A DNA stretch of 48,575 nucleotides from JAURVT01 sp049059935. GTDB lineage: Bacteria; Actinomycetota; Actinomycetes; Propionibacteriales; Nocardioidaceae. The first letter of the stretch is position 1, and each line of letters opens with the position of its first letter. This document shows, piece by piece, positions 15,312 through 22,403 of the stretch. The notes below the pieces were generated by a model, which did not search any database, had not been told where the DNA came from, and saw only the letters and a program-made list of their open reading frames with translations. The stretch covers positions 1 to 48,575 of the forward strand of contig NZ_JBMGQR010000028.1 in NCBI RefSeq assembly GCF_049059935.1, written 5' to 3'. Position numbers and translations under genes: made by a program.

Positions 15312-17057
15312 TCAGGCGCCGTCCGATGTGCCCATCCGCCACACCCGCAGGGCGAGCTGGACGTCGAGCAGGGCGGCCGGGTCGCGCCACCCGGGCCCGA
15401 TCAGCGACGCGACCCGGTCGAGCCGTTGGGTGACCGTGTTGGTGTGGACGTGCAGGAGGCGGGCCGCCCCGGCGGCGCTGCCCGACGCGGCGCACCACGC
15501 CTCGACGGTGCCGACGAGGTCGGTGCCGCGCTCGGCGTCCCAGGCGAGCAGCGGGCCGAGGGTGGTCTCGACGAAGCCGGCGACGTCGCCGCGGGACGTC
15601 TGGCCGAGCAGCAGCCGCGCGAACCCCAGGCCGGCCGGGTCGGCCACCTCGCCGTCGCGTCCCAGGGCGACCAGCGCGCGGGCCGTCGAGCGTCCCTCGA
15701 CGAGTGCGGCGGCCGTGTCCGTCACGGCGTCGGCCAGGGCGACCGCGCCGACCGTCGCGGCGACGTCGTCCTCGGCCAGGACGTCGTGGAGGCTCCTCCC
15801 GGCGGCCACGGCGTCGTCGCCGGGGACCAGCGCGACGAGGTCGGCCTCGCGCACGGTCACCAGGCCCTGGCGCGCCCGGGCCCAGCCGTCGAGGCGGCGG
15901 CGCGCACGACCGCGGTCGCCCTGCGCCAGCACCGCGACGAGCAGCGAGTGCGGACCGTCCGGGTCGACGTGCTCGCGGCGGAGCCGGCTCCGGGCGCGCT
16001 CGACGTCGTCGGGGCCGTCGAGCAGCTCGTCGAGGAGGTCCTCGCGGGCCCGCCCGTCGGCGACGGCGACCGTCCGCTCGAACGAGAGCACCACCGCCAG
16101 GCCGAGCGCCGCGCGGTCGAGGGTGCGTCGCTCGGCGTCCGCGAGGGCGCCGGAGCCCAGCACCACGAGGGAGCCGAGGTGCTCGCCGCCGGCGGCCGCG
16201 GCGGCCACGTACGCGCGGTGGTCGCCGAGGGGCACCGACCGGCCCGCGGCCACCGACGCCTCGACGACGGGGCCGAGCTCGGCGGCCGACGGCAGCGCGT
16301 CCGCGTCGGTGCCGACGGCGGCGCGCACCCGTCCGTCGACGTCGAGGACGCAGACCGCGGCGTCGAGGTCCTCGGCCACCACCTCGGCCAGGCGCGCGAG
16401 GTCGCCGCCGCCGACGAGGGCGGCGGTGAGCCGGTCGTGCGCCCGGGCCGCGCGCTCCATCGCCGACGAGTGGGCGGCCAGGCGCGTCGTCGCCTCCTCG
16501 GCCTCGGAGAACAGGCGCGCGTTCTCGAGCGCGATCGCGGCGTGGGCGGCGAACGACGAGAGCAGCTCGACCTCCTCGGTGGAGAAGGGCCGGGGCGTGC
16601 GGTTGGCCGCGAGCAGGGCGCCGATGACCTCGCCCTTGACCTTCATGGGCACGCCGAGGATGGCGTGGATGCGCTCGTCGTCGACGGCGTCGTCGATGTA
16701 CTCGCGGTGCGCGAACCGCTCGTCGGCGTGGTAGTCCGGCGTCGCGTACGGGACGCCGGTGCCCGCGACGAGGCCGAGCAGGCCGGTGCCGAGCGGCATC
16801 CGCAGGTTGCGGAACGACGCGCTGACGGCGCCGTCGGTGACGCGGATGCAGGTGGCGTCGTCCTCGACCAGGCCGAGGTAGCTGATGTCGGTGCCGATCA
16901 GCTGGCGCGCGCGTCCGACGATCGCCTCGAGGATCTCGCCGACGTCGCGGATCGCGGTGAGGTCGTTGGCGGTGGCGTACAGCGCGGCGAGCCGGGCCTC
17001 GCGCACGCGCAGCCGCTCGACCGTCGCGAGCAGCTGCTCGACCGACTCCTCGGCCAC
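15312..17057 (-). CDS. GAF-domain PucR-type transcriptional regulator
   Basis: A 581-aa regulator. A short N-terminal coiled region (to about residue 35) precedes a GAF domain (about 40-180, with TDISYLGLVEDD, LGTGLLGLVAGTG and GEVIGALLAANR). A linker and a GGDEF-like central PucR region of CdaR type follow. The C-terminal helix-turn-helix of the HTH_30 type is seen in GAARLLHVHTNTVTQRLDRV. Such proteins sense organic acids and activate adjacent catabolic genes. It lies 53 nt upstream of the SDR start on the same strand and is probably its activator. The GTG start is 7 nt after the PemK-like stop, so both may be co-transcribed. Confidence 0.88.
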   Translation of the reverse strand: MAEESVEQLLATVERLRVREARLAALYATANDLTAIRDVGEILEAIVGRARQLIGTDISYLGLVEDDATCIRVTDGAVSASFRNLRMPLGTGLLGLVAGTGVPYATPDYHADERFAHREYIDDAVDDERIHAILGVPMKVKGEVIGALLAANRTPRPFSTEEVELLSSFAAHAAIALENARLFSEAEEATTRLAAHSSAMERAARAHDRLTAALVGGGDLARLAEVVAEDLDAAVCVLDVDGRVRAAVGTDADALPSAAELGPVVEASVAAGRSVPLGDHRAYVAAAAAGGEHLGSLVVLGSGALADAERRTLDRAALGLAVVLSFERTVAVADGRAREDLLDELLDGPDDVERARSRLRREHVDPDGPHSLLVAVLAQGDRGRARRRLDGWARARQGLVTVREADLVALVPGDDAVAAGRSLHDVLAEDDVAATVGAVALADAVTDTAAALVEGRSTARALVALGRDGEVADPAGLGFARLLLGQTSRGDVAGFVETTLGPLLAWDAERGTDLVGTVEAWCAASGSAAGAARLLHVHTNTVTQRLDRVASLIGPGWRDPAALLDVQLALRVWRMGTSDGA

Positions 17058-17064
17058 GGTGGCC

Positions 17065-17448
17065 TCAGTGCAGCCGGGCGACGGCCGCGGCGACCTCGTC
17101 GAAGACCGCGCGTCCGAGCACGGCGCCCTCGCGACGGACGGCGTCGGGGTCGACGGTGATCAGCCGGTCGAGGCGCACCTCGCTGGGGCGGCGCTCGCGG
17201 TCCCAGTCGCCCGAGCCGATGTCGAGCCAGTACCGGCCGTGACGCTCCTCGTCGGCCTGGTCGCGGTCGTGGTCCTTGCTCGTGAGCATCAGCGCGACGA
17301 GGTCGTCGTCGTCGGTCCGCGCGACCAGGAGCACCGGACGGTCCTTGCCCTGCTGCGGGTCGTCCTCGTACGGCACCCAGGTCCACACGATCTCGCCCGG
17401 GTCGGGACGGCCGTCGGGCTTGGGGTCGTACTCCAGGTGCAGGCTCAT
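17065..17448 (-). CDS. PemK/MazF-like protein
   Basis: A 127-aa protein with the PemK/MazF fold pattern: PDPGEIVWTWVPYEDDP near the start, then GKDRPVLLVAR and a later VRLDRLITVDPDAV stretch. Classic family members are mRNA-cleaving toxins with a small antitoxin gene just upstream. Here no antitoxin-sized frame precedes it: the upstream neighbour is an ABC permease stop 22 nt away. ATG follows TACCCT by 6 nt, so it is the first gene of its own, probably leaderless, transcript, and it reads into the PucR-type regulator. Actinobacteria have many such solitary PemK-like proteins, and toxicity is uncertain. Confidence 0.75.
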   Translation of the reverse strand: MSLHLEYDPKPDGRPDPGEIVWTWVPYEDDPQQGKDRPVLLVARTDDDDLVALMLTSKDHDRDQADEERHGRYWLDIGSGDWDRERRPSEVRLDRLITVDPDAVRREGAVLGRAVFDEVAAAVARLH

Positions 17449-17460
17449 GCCCGCAGGGTA
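17449..17460 (-). promoter_or_regulatory. Leaderless promoter of the PemK-like gene
   Basis: TACCCT (17455-17460), 6-nt spacer, ATG at 17448. Confidence 0.5.
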
Positions 17461-17470
17461 GCGACGTCGC

Positions 17471-18289
17471 TCAGGCGTCGCGGCGGACGAACAGCCAGCC
17501 GGCGAGGGTCAGCAGCAGCGCGACGAACACGGTGAAGACGATGCCGCCGCCCACGGGGCCGAAGGGCCGGTAGCCCAGGAACTCGAACAGCTGGTTGATC
17601 GAGGTGCGGGTGTACATCTGGCCGCCGGCGTCGAACGGCAGGAACTTGAGGATCACGGTGATGCCGCCCTGGCCCTGGGGGTCGCCCGAGGCGGCCTTGA
17701 TCGCGAGCACCACCGCCCGGATGATCTGCTCGGCGAGGGTCGGGATGAGGACGAGCATCGCCACGGCGGCCGTCTGGTTGCGCACGATCGCGGCGAAGGC
17801 GACACCGGCCCACGAGAACAGCACCGTGTAGATCACGAGCGCGAGCAGCAGCCCGAACAGGAACCCGTCGATGGGCAGGTCGACGCCGAACGACAGCCCG
17901 ACCACCACGGAGATCACCGCGCAGCCCACCGTCGTGAGCACCGCCACGAGCGCCACGACGAGGAGCTTGGCCAGCAGCACGCGCAGGCGTCCGTGCACGC
18001 TGGTGAGCGTGGCGCGGACCATGCCGTGCCGGTACTCGTGGCCCATCGCGAAGACGCCCACGATGCCGACGATGTACGCGGTGAACAGCGGCGGGATGCC
18101 CGTCGAGGCGCCGAACGTGACGAGCAGCGACAGCGGCTCGCGTCCTCCGGCCAGCGGGCCGAACTCGGGCAGCTGCCAGGCGACGATGCCCGACACGACG
18201 AGGGTGAACGCCCAGGTGACGCCGACGAGCCAGTAGGTGGAGCGGATCGTGGTGACGCGGAACCACTCGTAGACCAGGGCGTCCCTCAT
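17471..18289 (-). CDS. ABC-2 type transporter permease
   Basis: A 272-aa integral membrane protein with six predicted helices. These include STYWLVGVTWAFTLVVSGIV near the N-terminus and VFTVFVALLLTLAGWLFV at the end. The FAMGHEYRHGMVRATL segment after TM2 is the conserved amphipathic region of ABC-2 (DrrB/NatB-like) permeases. ATG 18289 overlaps the ATPase stop by 4 nt. Together they form an exporter; drugs, lipids or sodium are typical substrates, and none can be picked here. The acidic residues of the linker helices are intact. Confidence 0.9.
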   Translation of the reverse strand: MRDALVYEWFRVTTIRSTYWLVGVTWAFTLVVSGIVAWQLPEFGPLAGGREPLSLLVTFGASTGIPPLFTAYIVGIVGVFAMGHEYRHGMVRATLTSVHGRLRVLLAKLLVVALVAVLTTVGCAVISVVVGLSFGVDLPIDGFLFGLLLALVIYTVLFSWAGVAFAAIVRNQTAAVAMLVLIPTLAEQIIRAVVLAIKAASGDPQGQGGITVILKFLPFDAGGQMYTRTSINQLFEFLGYRPFGPVGGGIVFTVFVALLLTLAGWLFVRRDA

Positions 18290-19197
18290 CGCAGGTGCCC
18301 CCGGAACTCCTCGTCGGCGCCGGTGGCGTCCAGGAACGCCTCCTCGAGCGTGGCCTCGACGTCGACGAGCTGGTGGACGCGCGCCGCGGCGTCGCGGGCG
18401 GCGTCGCCGACCTGGGCGGAGGTGAGGCCGCGGACGGCCCAGGTGCCGTCGGGCTGCTGCTGGGCGTGGCCGCCGAGCGAGGCGATCACCGGCCCGAGCT
18501 GCGACATGTCGGGGGTGGTGACGAGCACGTGGTTGCGCGCGCTGGTGCGGGTGAAGTCGGCGACGGCGCCGTTGGCGATCATCCGGCCGCGGCCGACGAC
18601 GACGAGGTGGTCGGCGAGCACCGCCATCTCCTGCAGGAGGTGGCTGCTGACGAACACCGAGCGCCCCTCGGCGGCGAGGCTGCGCAGCAGGCCGCGGAGC
18701 CAGGTGATGCCCTGCGGGTCGAGGCCGTTGGACGGCTCGTCGAGGATCAGCGTGTGCGGGTCGCCGAGCAGCGCCGCGGCCAGGCCGAGCCGCTGGCCCA
18801 TGCCGAGGCTGAACTTGCGCGGACGGCCCCGCGCGACCGACTCCAGACCGACGACCGCCAGCACCTCGTCCACGCGCGAGCGGGGGATGCGGTTGGCCGC
18901 GGCGAGCATCCGCAGGTGGTCGCGGGCGCGGCGGGTGGGGTGGAACGGGTTGGCCTCCAGCAGGGCCCCGACGTGGCGCAGTGGCTGCTCGAGCTCGTCG
19001 AACCGTCGGCCGTCGAAGGTGGTGCGCCCGTGGCCGCGGTCGAGGCCGAGCATGAGCCGCATCGTCGTGGACTTGCCCGACCCGTTCGGCCCCAGGAACC
19101 CGGTGACGGTGCCGGGACGCACGACGAACGACAGGTCGGCCACGGCGACCTTGGGGCCGTACTGCTTGCCGAGGTGCTCGGCGACGACGAGGGCCAC
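18286..19197 (-). CDS. ABC-2 exporter ATPase (DrrA/NatA/CcmA type)
   Basis: A 303-aa ATPase. Walker A is GPNGSGKST (about residue 40), the Q-loop region is GALLEANPFHP, the signature is FSLGMGQRLGLA, Walker B is TLILDEPSNGLD and the H-loop is FVSSHLLQEM. The C-terminal extension (from about residue 215) ends with the LEEAFLDATG motif typical of DrrA-type subunits. The GTG start at 19197 is chosen because the ABC fold begins at once with ALVVAEHLGKQYG; upstream in-frame codons enter the divergent promoter region. It is coupled to the permease by a 4-nt overlap and divergent from the helicase-associated gene. Confidence 0.92.
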   Translation of the reverse strand: MALVVAEHLGKQYGPKVAVADLSFVVRPGTVTGFLGPNGSGKSTTMRLMLGLDRGHGRTTFDGRRFDELEQPLRHVGALLEANPFHPTRRARDHLRMLAAANRIPRSRVDEVLAVVGLESVARGRPRKFSLGMGQRLGLAAALLGDPHTLILDEPSNGLDPQGITWLRGLLRSLAAEGRSVFVSSHLLQEMAVLADHLVVVGRGRMIANGAVADFTRTSARNHVLVTTPDMSQLGPVIASLGGHAQQQPDGTWAVRGLTSAQVGDAARDAAARVHQLVDVEATLEEAFLDATGADEEFRGHLR

Positions 19198-19263
19198 CCC
19201 GCCAGCATGGCACGGGGTGCGCCGGCCGTCCGGTATCGCGCGGCCCCGCCACCGCGCCTCGGA

Positions 19264-19276
19264 TACCGTGGGTCCG
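19264..19276 (+). promoter_or_regulatory. Leaderless promoter of the helicase-associated gene
   Basis: TACCGT (19264-19269), 7-nt spacer, ATG at 19277. Confidence 0.5.
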
Positions 19277-21166
19277 ATGGCCACCCGCGCGAACCAGAGG
19301 GCGCCGCGCACCCTCGCCGAGGACCTGCGCGGCCGGAGCGACGACGCCCTGACCGCCCTGTTCACCGCGCGTCCCGACCTCAGCCACCCCACGCCCACCG
19401 ACATGACGCAGGTCGCCTCGCGCGCCGCGTCGCGCACCTCGGTGACGTGGGCCGTCGACCGTCTCGACCTCGCCACCATCCGGGTGCTCGCCGCCGTGGC
19501 CGCCGACGACACGACGACCCCCGCCGCCGTGCGGGCCGCCGTCGACGCGCCGGCGTCGCGCGTGGACGGCTGCCTGGCGCGGCTGCTCGAGGTGGCGCTC
19601 GTCTGGGGCTCCGACGACGCGTTGCACGCGGTGCGTGAGGCGGCCGAGGTCGTGCGGGCGGTCGAGGACCCGCTGCCCGAGGCGCCGGTCGGGTCGCCGC
19701 CGGCGCTGACCCCGCGTCCGTCCGACGGTCGCCGCCTCGACGCCCTGAGCGCGGGTGCCGCGACCGAGCTGGTGCAGCGCGTCGACGCGCTCCTGGCCTC
19801 GTGGAGCGCCAACCCGCCCAGCGTCCTGCGGTCGGGCGGGCTCGGCGTGCGCGACGTGCGCGCGGCCGCGTCCCTGCTGGGCGTGAGCAGCACCGAGGTC
19901 GACTTCCTCGTCTCACTGGCCCGCACGGCCGGCCTGCTCGCCCGCGGCGACGGCGGCGGCGACGAGGCCTGGATGCCCACCACCGCCTTCGACGGCTGGC
20001 GCCAGCAGGGCGTCGGCGAGCGCTGGGCCGTGCTGGCCGAGGGCTGGCGCGACTCCCCCGGCCGCGCCGTGCGGCGGCTCGTCCTGCGCGTGCTCGCGAG
20101 CGTGCGTCCCGACGGGTTCGAGGACCCCGACGACGTGCTGCGCGCCGTCGCCTGGCACGCCCCGCGCGTCGGCGACCACCGCGAGCCCATGGCGCTGCAG
20201 GCCCTCGCCGAGGGCGCCCGTCTCGGCGTCGTCGTCGACCAGACGCTGAGCGTCCCCGGCGAGGCGCTGCTCGGCGACGGCGCGGCCCGCGCGATGGCGG
20301 CGCTGATGCCGCCGCCCGTCGACCACCTGCTGCTGCAGGCCGACCTGACGGCCGTCGCGCCCGGCCCGCTCGAGCCGGCGCTCGCCCGTCAGCTCGAGGA
20401 GGTCGCCGACACCGAGTCCACCGGCGGCGCCAGCGTCTACCGCTTCACCGACGGCTCCGTGCGACGCGCGCTCGAGCTCGGCTGGCCCGCCGCGCGTATC
20501 CACGCCTTCCTCGCCGACCACTCGCGCACCCCCGTCCCGCAGCCGCTCACCTACCTCGTGGACGACGCCGCGCGCCGCCACGGGCAGGTGCGGGTGGGCC
20601 GGTCCGCCGGCTACCTGCGCTGCGACGACCCCACCGAGCTCGACGCGATCGTCGCCGACGCGACGTCGCTGGGTCTGTCCCTCCAACGGCTGGCACCCAC
20701 CGTCGCGGTGAGCGAGCTGCCCGCCGACCTCGTCCTCGAGCGCCTGCGCGGAGGCGGGCACCGGGCCGTCGGCGAGGGCTCGGACGGGTCCATCGAGAGC
20801 GCGCGGCCGCGTCCCCGCCGGGCGCGTCCGCCCGAGGTCGAGGTGCGGTCCGGTTCGGACCCCGCCGGCGTCGTCGCGGCCGTCCGCGCAGGCGACGCGG
20901 CGGCGCAGTCGCGTCCGGTCGACGCCGTGCCGGCGGCCCTGGCGCACAGCGGCTCGCTCGAGGCGGTCGCCGCGCTGCGCGAGGCGGCCGAATCGCGGGC
21001 CAGCGTGTGGCTGTCGTACATGGACCAGGCGGGCTCGGCCACCGAGCGCATCGTCGACCCCGTCCGCGTCGACGCCGGGTGGCTCACCGCCTACGACCAC
21101 CGCAGCGGCCGGGTCCAGACCTTCGCCCTGCACCGCGTCGGCCGGGTCGCCCCCACCACCGCCTGA
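19277..21166 (+). CDS. Helicase-associated (XPB partner) protein with WYL-like C-terminus
   Basis: A 629-aa protein of the actinobacterial helicase-associated family (Helicase_C_3 type). The N-terminus starts TLAEDLRGRSDDALTALF, a DNA-repair-linked pattern seen in homologues such as, as I recall, Rv0862c. Several winged-helix-like blocks follow. About residues 340-470 contain LLLQADLTAVAPGPLEP and YRFTDGSVRRALELGW, the Helicase_C_3 core. The last 70 residues (SRASVWLSYMDQAG to QTFALHRVGRV) look like a WYL fold that binds nucleic acid or nucleotides. It sits 1.2 kb upstream of the XPB helicase, separated by a GNAT gene on the other strand, and is thought to be its partner. Confidence 0.85.
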   Translation: MATRANQRAPRTLAEDLRGRSDDALTALFTARPDLSHPTPTDMTQVASRAASRTSVTWAVDRLDLATIRVLAAVAADDTTTPAAVRAAVDAPASRVDGCLARLLEVALVWGSDDALHAVREAAEVVRAVEDPLPEAPVGSPPALTPRPSDGRRLDALSAGAATELVQRVDALLASWSANPPSVLRSGGLGVRDVRAAASLLGVSSTEVDFLVSLARTAGLLARGDGGGDEAWMPTTAFDGWRQQGVGERWAVLAEGWRDSPGRAVRRLVLRVLASVRPDGFEDPDDVLRAVAWHAPRVGDHREPMALQALAEGARLGVVVDQTLSVPGEALLGDGAARAMAALMPPPVDHLLLQADLTAVAPGPLEPALARQLEEVADTESTGGASVYRFTDGSVRRALELGWPAARIHAFLADHSRTPVPQPLTYLVDDAARRHGQVRVGRSAGYLRCDDPTELDAIVADATSLGLSLQRLAPTVAVSELPADLVLERLRGGGHRAVGEGSDGSIESARPRPRRARPPEVEVRSGSDPAGVVAAVRAGDAAAQSRPVDAVPAALAHSGSLEAVAALREAAESRASVWLSYMDQAGSATERIVDPVRVDAGWLTAYDHRSGRVQTFALHRVGRVAPTTA

Positions 21167-21175
21167 CGTCCCCCA

Positions 21176-21246
21176 CGTCCGCGATCTGAAGCCTTGTGGT
21201 CCCCATCCTGGGCAGATGAGCACCCGAAGGCTTCAGATCGCGGACG
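21176..21246. terminator. 20-bp perfect inverted repeat between convergent genes
   Basis: The arms at 21176-21195 and 21227-21246 are perfect reverse complements over 20 bp with a 31-nt loop. The right arm covers the last codons and stop of the leftward GNAT gene. It lies 9 nt past the rightward gene's stop, so it could stop transcription from both sides. No T-run follows, and the length is far beyond an ordinary terminator stem. Confidence 0.6.
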
Positions 21247-21772
21247 GGACGGGCAGGCGGTACTCCACCGACGCGACGCCCCACGCGTGCGCGACCTCGC
21301 GGTGCAGGCGCATGCCGACCCGCTCGGCCATGCGCCGCGACGGGACGTTGTCGGGCGTGGTGATCGCGACGACCGGACGGTCGGTGCCCGCCGCGAGCGT
21401 CGCGTCGATCGCGGCGCGCACCGCCTCGGTGGGCACGCCCGCGCCCCACACCCCGGGCGAGAAGCGCCAGTAGGTGTTGAGCAGGGCCTCGGGCTCGACG
21501 CCGGGCAGGATCGACGACGGCGCGTCGAGGCGTCGCTGGCCGGTGAAGCCGACCAGCTCGCCGTCGTGCTCGACCATCCAGTAGCCCAGGCCGTCGTCGG
21601 CCCAGTCGGCCAGGTGCGAGGCGAGGTAGGCGTCGGAGCGCTCACGGTCCATCGGGCCGTCCGGTCGGAAGCGGGCTGTGCGCGGGTCGCCCTCGATCGC
21701 GAGGACGGCGTCGGCGTCGTCGAGGCGGGGCCGTCGCAGCAGCAGCCGGGGGGTCGTGATCTCGGCGGGCAT
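21233..21772 (-). CDS. GNAT-family N-acetyltransferase
   Basis: A 179-aa acetyltransferase of the RimJ/RimL-like group. The N-terminal ITTPRLLLRRPRLDDADAV, the central DGELVGFTGQRRLD and the acetyl-CoA loop region around GVPTEAVRAAIDATL are typical; the C-terminal DNVPSRRMAERVGMRL holds the family's final helix-strand. ATG 21772 is preferred because AGGTGAGG lies just ahead; ATG 21796 would add eight residues. It transfers acetyl from acetyl-CoA to an amine, perhaps a protein N-terminus or a small molecule. Its end is embedded in the 20-bp inverted repeat arm. Confidence 0.85.
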   Translation of the reverse strand: MPAEITTPRLLLRRPRLDDADAVLAIEGDPRTARFRPDGPMDRERSDAYLASHLADWADDGLGYWMVEHDGELVGFTGQRRLDAPSSILPGVEPEALLNTYWRFSPGVWGAGVPTEAVRAAIDATLAAGTDRPVVAITTPDNVPSRRMAERVGMRLHREVAHAWGVASVEYRLPVPSAI

Positions 21773-21830
21773 CGCCTCACCTGTAAGAGTCTCCATGGTC
21801 GGTGATCATGACACCTCAGGGCGTCCGACG

Positions 21831-21842
21831 TAAGGTTCAGAG
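21831..21842 (+). promoter_or_regulatory. Leaderless promoter of the CGNR-XPB operon
   Basis: TAAGGT (21831-21836), 6-nt spacer, GTG at 21843. Confidence 0.55.
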
Positions 21843-22403
21843 GTGGACCTGACCCGCTACAGCGAGCGCGCGGCGCACCTGGTCAACGCGCGTCTGGACG
21901 ACCTCGACGACCTGCGCGCGTTCCTGCGCAGCCCGCTGAGCCTCGGCGACCCGTCGGGCGACGAGCCCGGCCGCGGCTGGCTGGCCGCCCGCGCCACCCG
22001 TCGCGACCTCGCCGACCTGCGGGCCTTCGCCGACGACCTGCGTCCCGTCTTCGTCGCCGCCGGCGCCGGTCGTCAGCACGAGGTGGTCCGCGGGCTGAAC
22101 GCCCTGCTCGAGCAGCACCCCGTCAGCCCGCGCATCGTGGGCGACGGCCCGGACAGCTGGCACCTGCACGTCGCGGGCGCGCGCCGTCCGGCCGAGCTCG
22201 TCGTGGCCGAGGCGCTCTTCGGCCTCAGCACGCTCGTCTGCGACCGCGGCACCGGACGCCTCGGCGTCTGCGCCGGCAGCGGGTGTGACCATGTCTACGT
22301 GGACACCTCCCCCAACACCTCGCGTCGCTACTGCACCGACCGGTGCGCGTCGCGGGCCAACGTCGCGGCCTTCCGGGCCCGCAAGAAGGCGAGCCTGTCG
22401 TGA
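21843..22403 (+). CDS. ABATE/CGNR zinc-finger domain protein
   Basis: A 186-aa protein with an N-terminal ABATE-like region (VNARLDDLDDLRAFL onward) and a C-terminal zinc finger. The finger reads GVCAGSGCDHVYVDTSPNTS, followed by RRYCTDRCASRANVAAFRAR. The CGNR tetrad is replaced by CASR, but the four cysteines and the F/Y-x-D-x-S core remain. Such proteins are putative DNA-binding regulators. The GTG start is supported by TAAGGT 6 nt ahead. Its stop overlaps the XPB helicase start by 4 nt (GTGA), so the two are translationally coupled, which suggests a link to DNA repair. Confidence 0.85.
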   Translation: MDLTRYSERAAHLVNARLDDLDDLRAFLRSPLSLGDPSGDEPGRGWLAARATRRDLADLRAFADDLRPVFVAAGAGRQHEVVRGLNALLEQHPVSPRIVGDGPDSWHLHVAGARRPAELVVAEALFGLSTLVCDRGTGRLGVCAGSGCDHVYVDTSPNTSRRYCTDRCASRANVAAFRARKKASLS

